DNA from: an uncultured Clostridia bacterium
GTDB lineage: Bacteria; Bacillota; Clostridia; Oscillospirales; CAG-272
Direction of reading: 5' to 3'
Assembly (NCBI GenBank): GCA_904502015.1
Contig: CAJGEA010000027.1
Location: 1 to 14,845, forward strand
DNA: 14,845 bases
The number at the start of each line of letters is the position of its first letter. Position 1 is the stretch's first letter. Position numbers and translations under genes: made by a program. Of this stretch, positions 13,984-14,845 are shown in pieces. A model generated the notes under the pieces. It saw nothing but the letters and a program-made list of their open reading frames with translations. It was not told the DNA's origin and ran no database searches.

Positions 13984-14111
13984 AATATGGGCTGAAAAGC
14001 CCGGTGCAAGTTGCCGAGAGGCAGCTCGATTATGGGGCGTAGGGAGCAACTTGCCGCCGAGCCTCGCCGCAGGCGAGCGAGGAGGGGTTCAGAATCCCTG
14101 TACCCCAGCCA
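13984..14111 (+). pseudogene. tRNA-Gln 3'-end duplicate in a structured tRNA-like segment
   Basis: GGGGTTC (14084-14090), one extra A, then GAATCCCTGTACCCCAGCCA (14092-14111) repeats the tRNA-Gln T arm, acceptor strand and CCA with a single inserted base, giving an eight-base T loop. TGGGG (14033-14037) can pair with the CCCCA, so 14033-14111 is 79 nt, tRNA-sized. However, there is no normal D or anticodon arm; instead there is a CTCGCC-GCA-GGCGAG hairpin (14063-14077). Upstream are a GAAA-tetraloop hairpin (GGGCT-GAAA-AGCCC, 13989-14002) and a 9-bp helix GCAAGTTGC (14006-14014) with GCAACTTGC (14046-14054). It is either a decayed tRNA, a tRNA-derived attachment-site copy, or a structured tRNA-like RNA. 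Unable to decode as a tRNA in its present form. Confidence 0.6.
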
Positions 14112-14145
14112 AAAAATCCTAAGAACTTTGTTCTTAGGATTTTTT
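14111..14145 (+). terminator. Intrinsic terminator after the tRNA-like segment
   Basis: AAAAAATCCTAAGAAC (14111-14126) pairs perfectly with GTTCTTAGGATTTTTT (14130-14145) around TTT, ending in six T. It follows the CCA of the duplicate directly, just as the first terminator follows the real tRNA, although its stem sequence is unrelated. A preserved terminator suggests that the segment upstream is or was transcribed. Its last T residues overlap the start of the hairpin array. Confidence 0.9.
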
Positions 14146-14348
14146 CATTTGTGCCGACAGGCACAACATCGTTTGCGTGCTTGCACGCAACATCATTTGA
14201 GCGTTAGCTCAACATCATTGCCGCGTGCGGCACAAATGAACGAGGTTGAGGCGTTGCCTCAAATGATGTTGCAACAAGTTGCAAATGATGTGATGCTTCG
14301 CATCAATGATGTTGCGCTTCGCGCAAACGGAATGTAACCGTTCGTTCA
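14144..14348. repeat. Array of eight different hairpins with CATCAT / ATGATG punctuation
   Basis: Eight short perfect stems follow one another with different sequences: 14151-14164 (GTGCC), 14173-14190 (TTGCGTGC), 14197-14212 (TTGAGC), 14219-14232 (TGCCGC), 14246-14262 (TTGAGGC), 14269-14284 (TTGCAA), 14291-14305 (TGATGC) and 14312-14326 (TTGCGC). Hairpins 2-4 are separated by CATCAT, hairpins 5-8 by its reverse complement ATGATG, so the array is mirror-like about 14240. The left half is bounded by an exact 13-bp inverted repeat (14144-14156 and 14228-14240), and the right half by TGAACGA (14237-14243) and TCGTTCA (14342-14348). A ninth weak stem AACGG/CCGTT (14326-14342) closes it. Stems are conserved as pairing, not as sequence. 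It lies upstream of the promoter of the four-helix-bundle gene. Confidence 0.85.
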
Positions 14349-14364
14349 GTACGCTAATTGATAA

Positions 14365-14393
14365 TTGATTTTTAATCGAAAGTATGTTATAAT
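14365..14393 (+). promoter_or_regulatory. Promoter for the four-helix-bundle gene
   Basis: TTGATT (14365-14370), a 17-bp spacer ending in TGT, and TATAAT (14388-14393): a near-consensus extended -10 promoter. Transcription would start near 14400, leaving a very short leader. The hairpin array is therefore outside this transcript. Confidence 0.85.
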
Positions 14394-14417
14394 TAATTTA
14401 AGAAAGGTGGTGTGGTT

Positions 14418-14774
14418 ATGAAAGAGGATAAGCTCGGTGATCTATCTATGGAATTATCCGTAGAGGCTTTGAAATTAACAAAAGAGTTACGCACAAAGCA
14501 CGAAACCGTTATCTCAAACCAAATCGGCAGAAGCGCAACGAGTATTTGTGCAAATATTGCCGAAAGCAAATATGCTCATAGCCGTGCCGATTTTATTGCA
14601 AAGCTTGAAATCGCACTCAAAGAAACGAATGAAACGAGCAAATGGCTTGAAATGCTTTGGAAAAGCGAATATATAGATGAAGCAAGACATAAAGCACTTG
14701 ATAAAACCTGCTCAACGATAAGATTTTTGCTTGTTCGCTCTGTTCAAACAGCAAAGCAAAACGCTAACAAATAA
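14418..14774 (+). CDS. Four-helix-bundle protein (S23/IVP/Avd-like)
   Basis: A 118-residue, all-helical, soluble protein with slightly more Lys/Arg than Asp/Glu. The motif QIGRSATSICANIAESKYAHSRADFIAKLEIALKETNETSKWLE, here described by its anchors IGRSA (about 36-40), IAES (46-49), F/I-AKL (58-62) and ALKE-ET--WL (65-77), is the signature of the four-helix-bundle family first seen in 23S rRNA intervening sequences and related to Avd of diversity-generating retroelements. Avd is a basic nucleic-acid-binding pentamer; the function of stand-alone members is unknown. ATG 14418 is preferred, with AAAGGTGG (14403-14410) 7 bases upstream; a GTG at 14412 in frame would overlap that site. The gene is visibly AT-rich, unlike the GC-rich genes before it, which points to acquisition by transfer. 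It sits next to the hairpin array and tRNA-Gln. Confidence 0.9.
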   Translation: MKEDKLGDLSMELSVEALKLTKELRTKHETVISNQIGRSATSICANIAESKYAHSRADFIAKLEIALKETNETSKWLEMLWKSEYIDEARHKALDKTCSTIRFLLVRSVQTAKQNANK

Positions 14775-14799
14775 TTTTTGCCAACCGCTAATGCATAAA

Positions 14800-14821
14800 A
14801 TTCATCGCGCAGCGCATGAAT
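14800..14821 (+). other. Hairpin downstream of the four-helix-bundle gene
   Basis: ATTCAT (14800-14805) pairs with ATGAAT (14816-14821) and the stem continues through GCGC/GCGC with one bulged C. It is followed by ATTTTGAGG. It may end the transcript of the preceding gene, or it may be the first member of a second hairpin group running off the window. Confidence 0.45.
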
Positions 14822-14845
14822 ATTTTGAGGTAACCACAATCGGAG

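Noticed and set aside
14011..14337. 108-codon frame over the tRNA-like segment and hairpin array
   Set aside because: It spans a tRNA 3' end, a terminator and hairpins, and has no RBS or protein-like composition.
14144..14348. CRISPR array
   Set aside because: The repeated part is only six bases, the stems differ in every unit, spacing is 15-25 bp and no cas gene is present.
14144..14774. Diversity-generating retroelement (because of the Avd-like protein)
   Set aside because: No reverse transcriptase, template repeat or variable repeat is visible in the window.
14418..14774. 23S rRNA intervening sequence
   Set aside because: The protein family occurs in rRNA insertions, but the flanks here are not 23S rRNA.

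Overview
The window looks like a chromosomal segment of a GC-rich member of the Bacillota, class Clostridia, probably an uncultured gut lineage. The evidence is gene content and order: efp beside a CD1247-type zinc-ribbon gene, a yicC-remA-rpoZ-priA run, AGGAGG-type ribosome binding sites and sigma-A promoters with 17-bp spacers. Most genes are housekeeping. The less ordinary material is in the gaps between genes and in the last 900 bases.

Layout. 1-150 holds a palindromic short repeat and a lone terminus of a dispersed repeat. 151-4257 is one very large protein with an N-terminal TIR-like domain and many Sel1-like repeats. 4258-4663 is non-coding and mostly filled by a MITE-like element (copy A). 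4664-5635 is gpsA. A remnant of the same repeat and a shared terminator separate gpsA from the convergent minus-strand pair efp then CD1247-like (6930 down to 5786). A divergent promoter region (6931-7271) then drives yicC (7272-8171) and remA (8189-8470). Where many clostridia carry gmk there is an inverted copy (B) of the repeat, followed by rpoZ with a long acidic minisatellite tail (8858-9403) and priA (9434-12004). A 426-bp non-coding, hairpin-rich stretch precedes cca (12431-13684).

The right end (13811-14845) changes character. A well-formed tRNA-Gln(CTG) gene with its own promoter and terminator is followed by a second, altered copy of its 3' end in a tRNA-sized structured segment, then a second strong terminator. 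Next comes an array of eight different small hairpins, punctuated by CATCAT in the left half and by the complementary ATGATG in the right half. Last is an AT-rich gene for a small four-helix-bundle (S23/IVP/Avd-like) protein with a strong promoter. This tRNA / tRNA-like / hairpin-array / four-helix-bundle block is the best candidate here for an undescribed system or small mobile cassette.

How the genes fit together: yicC (RNA turnover), remA (DNA-binding regulator), rpoZ (RNA polymerase omega), priA (replication restart), efp (translation) and cca plus tRNA-Gln (tRNA maturation) form an information-processing neighbourhood, with gpsA for phospholipid precursor supply. The TIR-Sel1 protein has no obvious functional partner here. 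Copies of one dispersed hairpin element lie directly 3' of the TIR-Sel1 gene, gpsA, remA and priA, so they probably shape the 3' ends of those transcripts.
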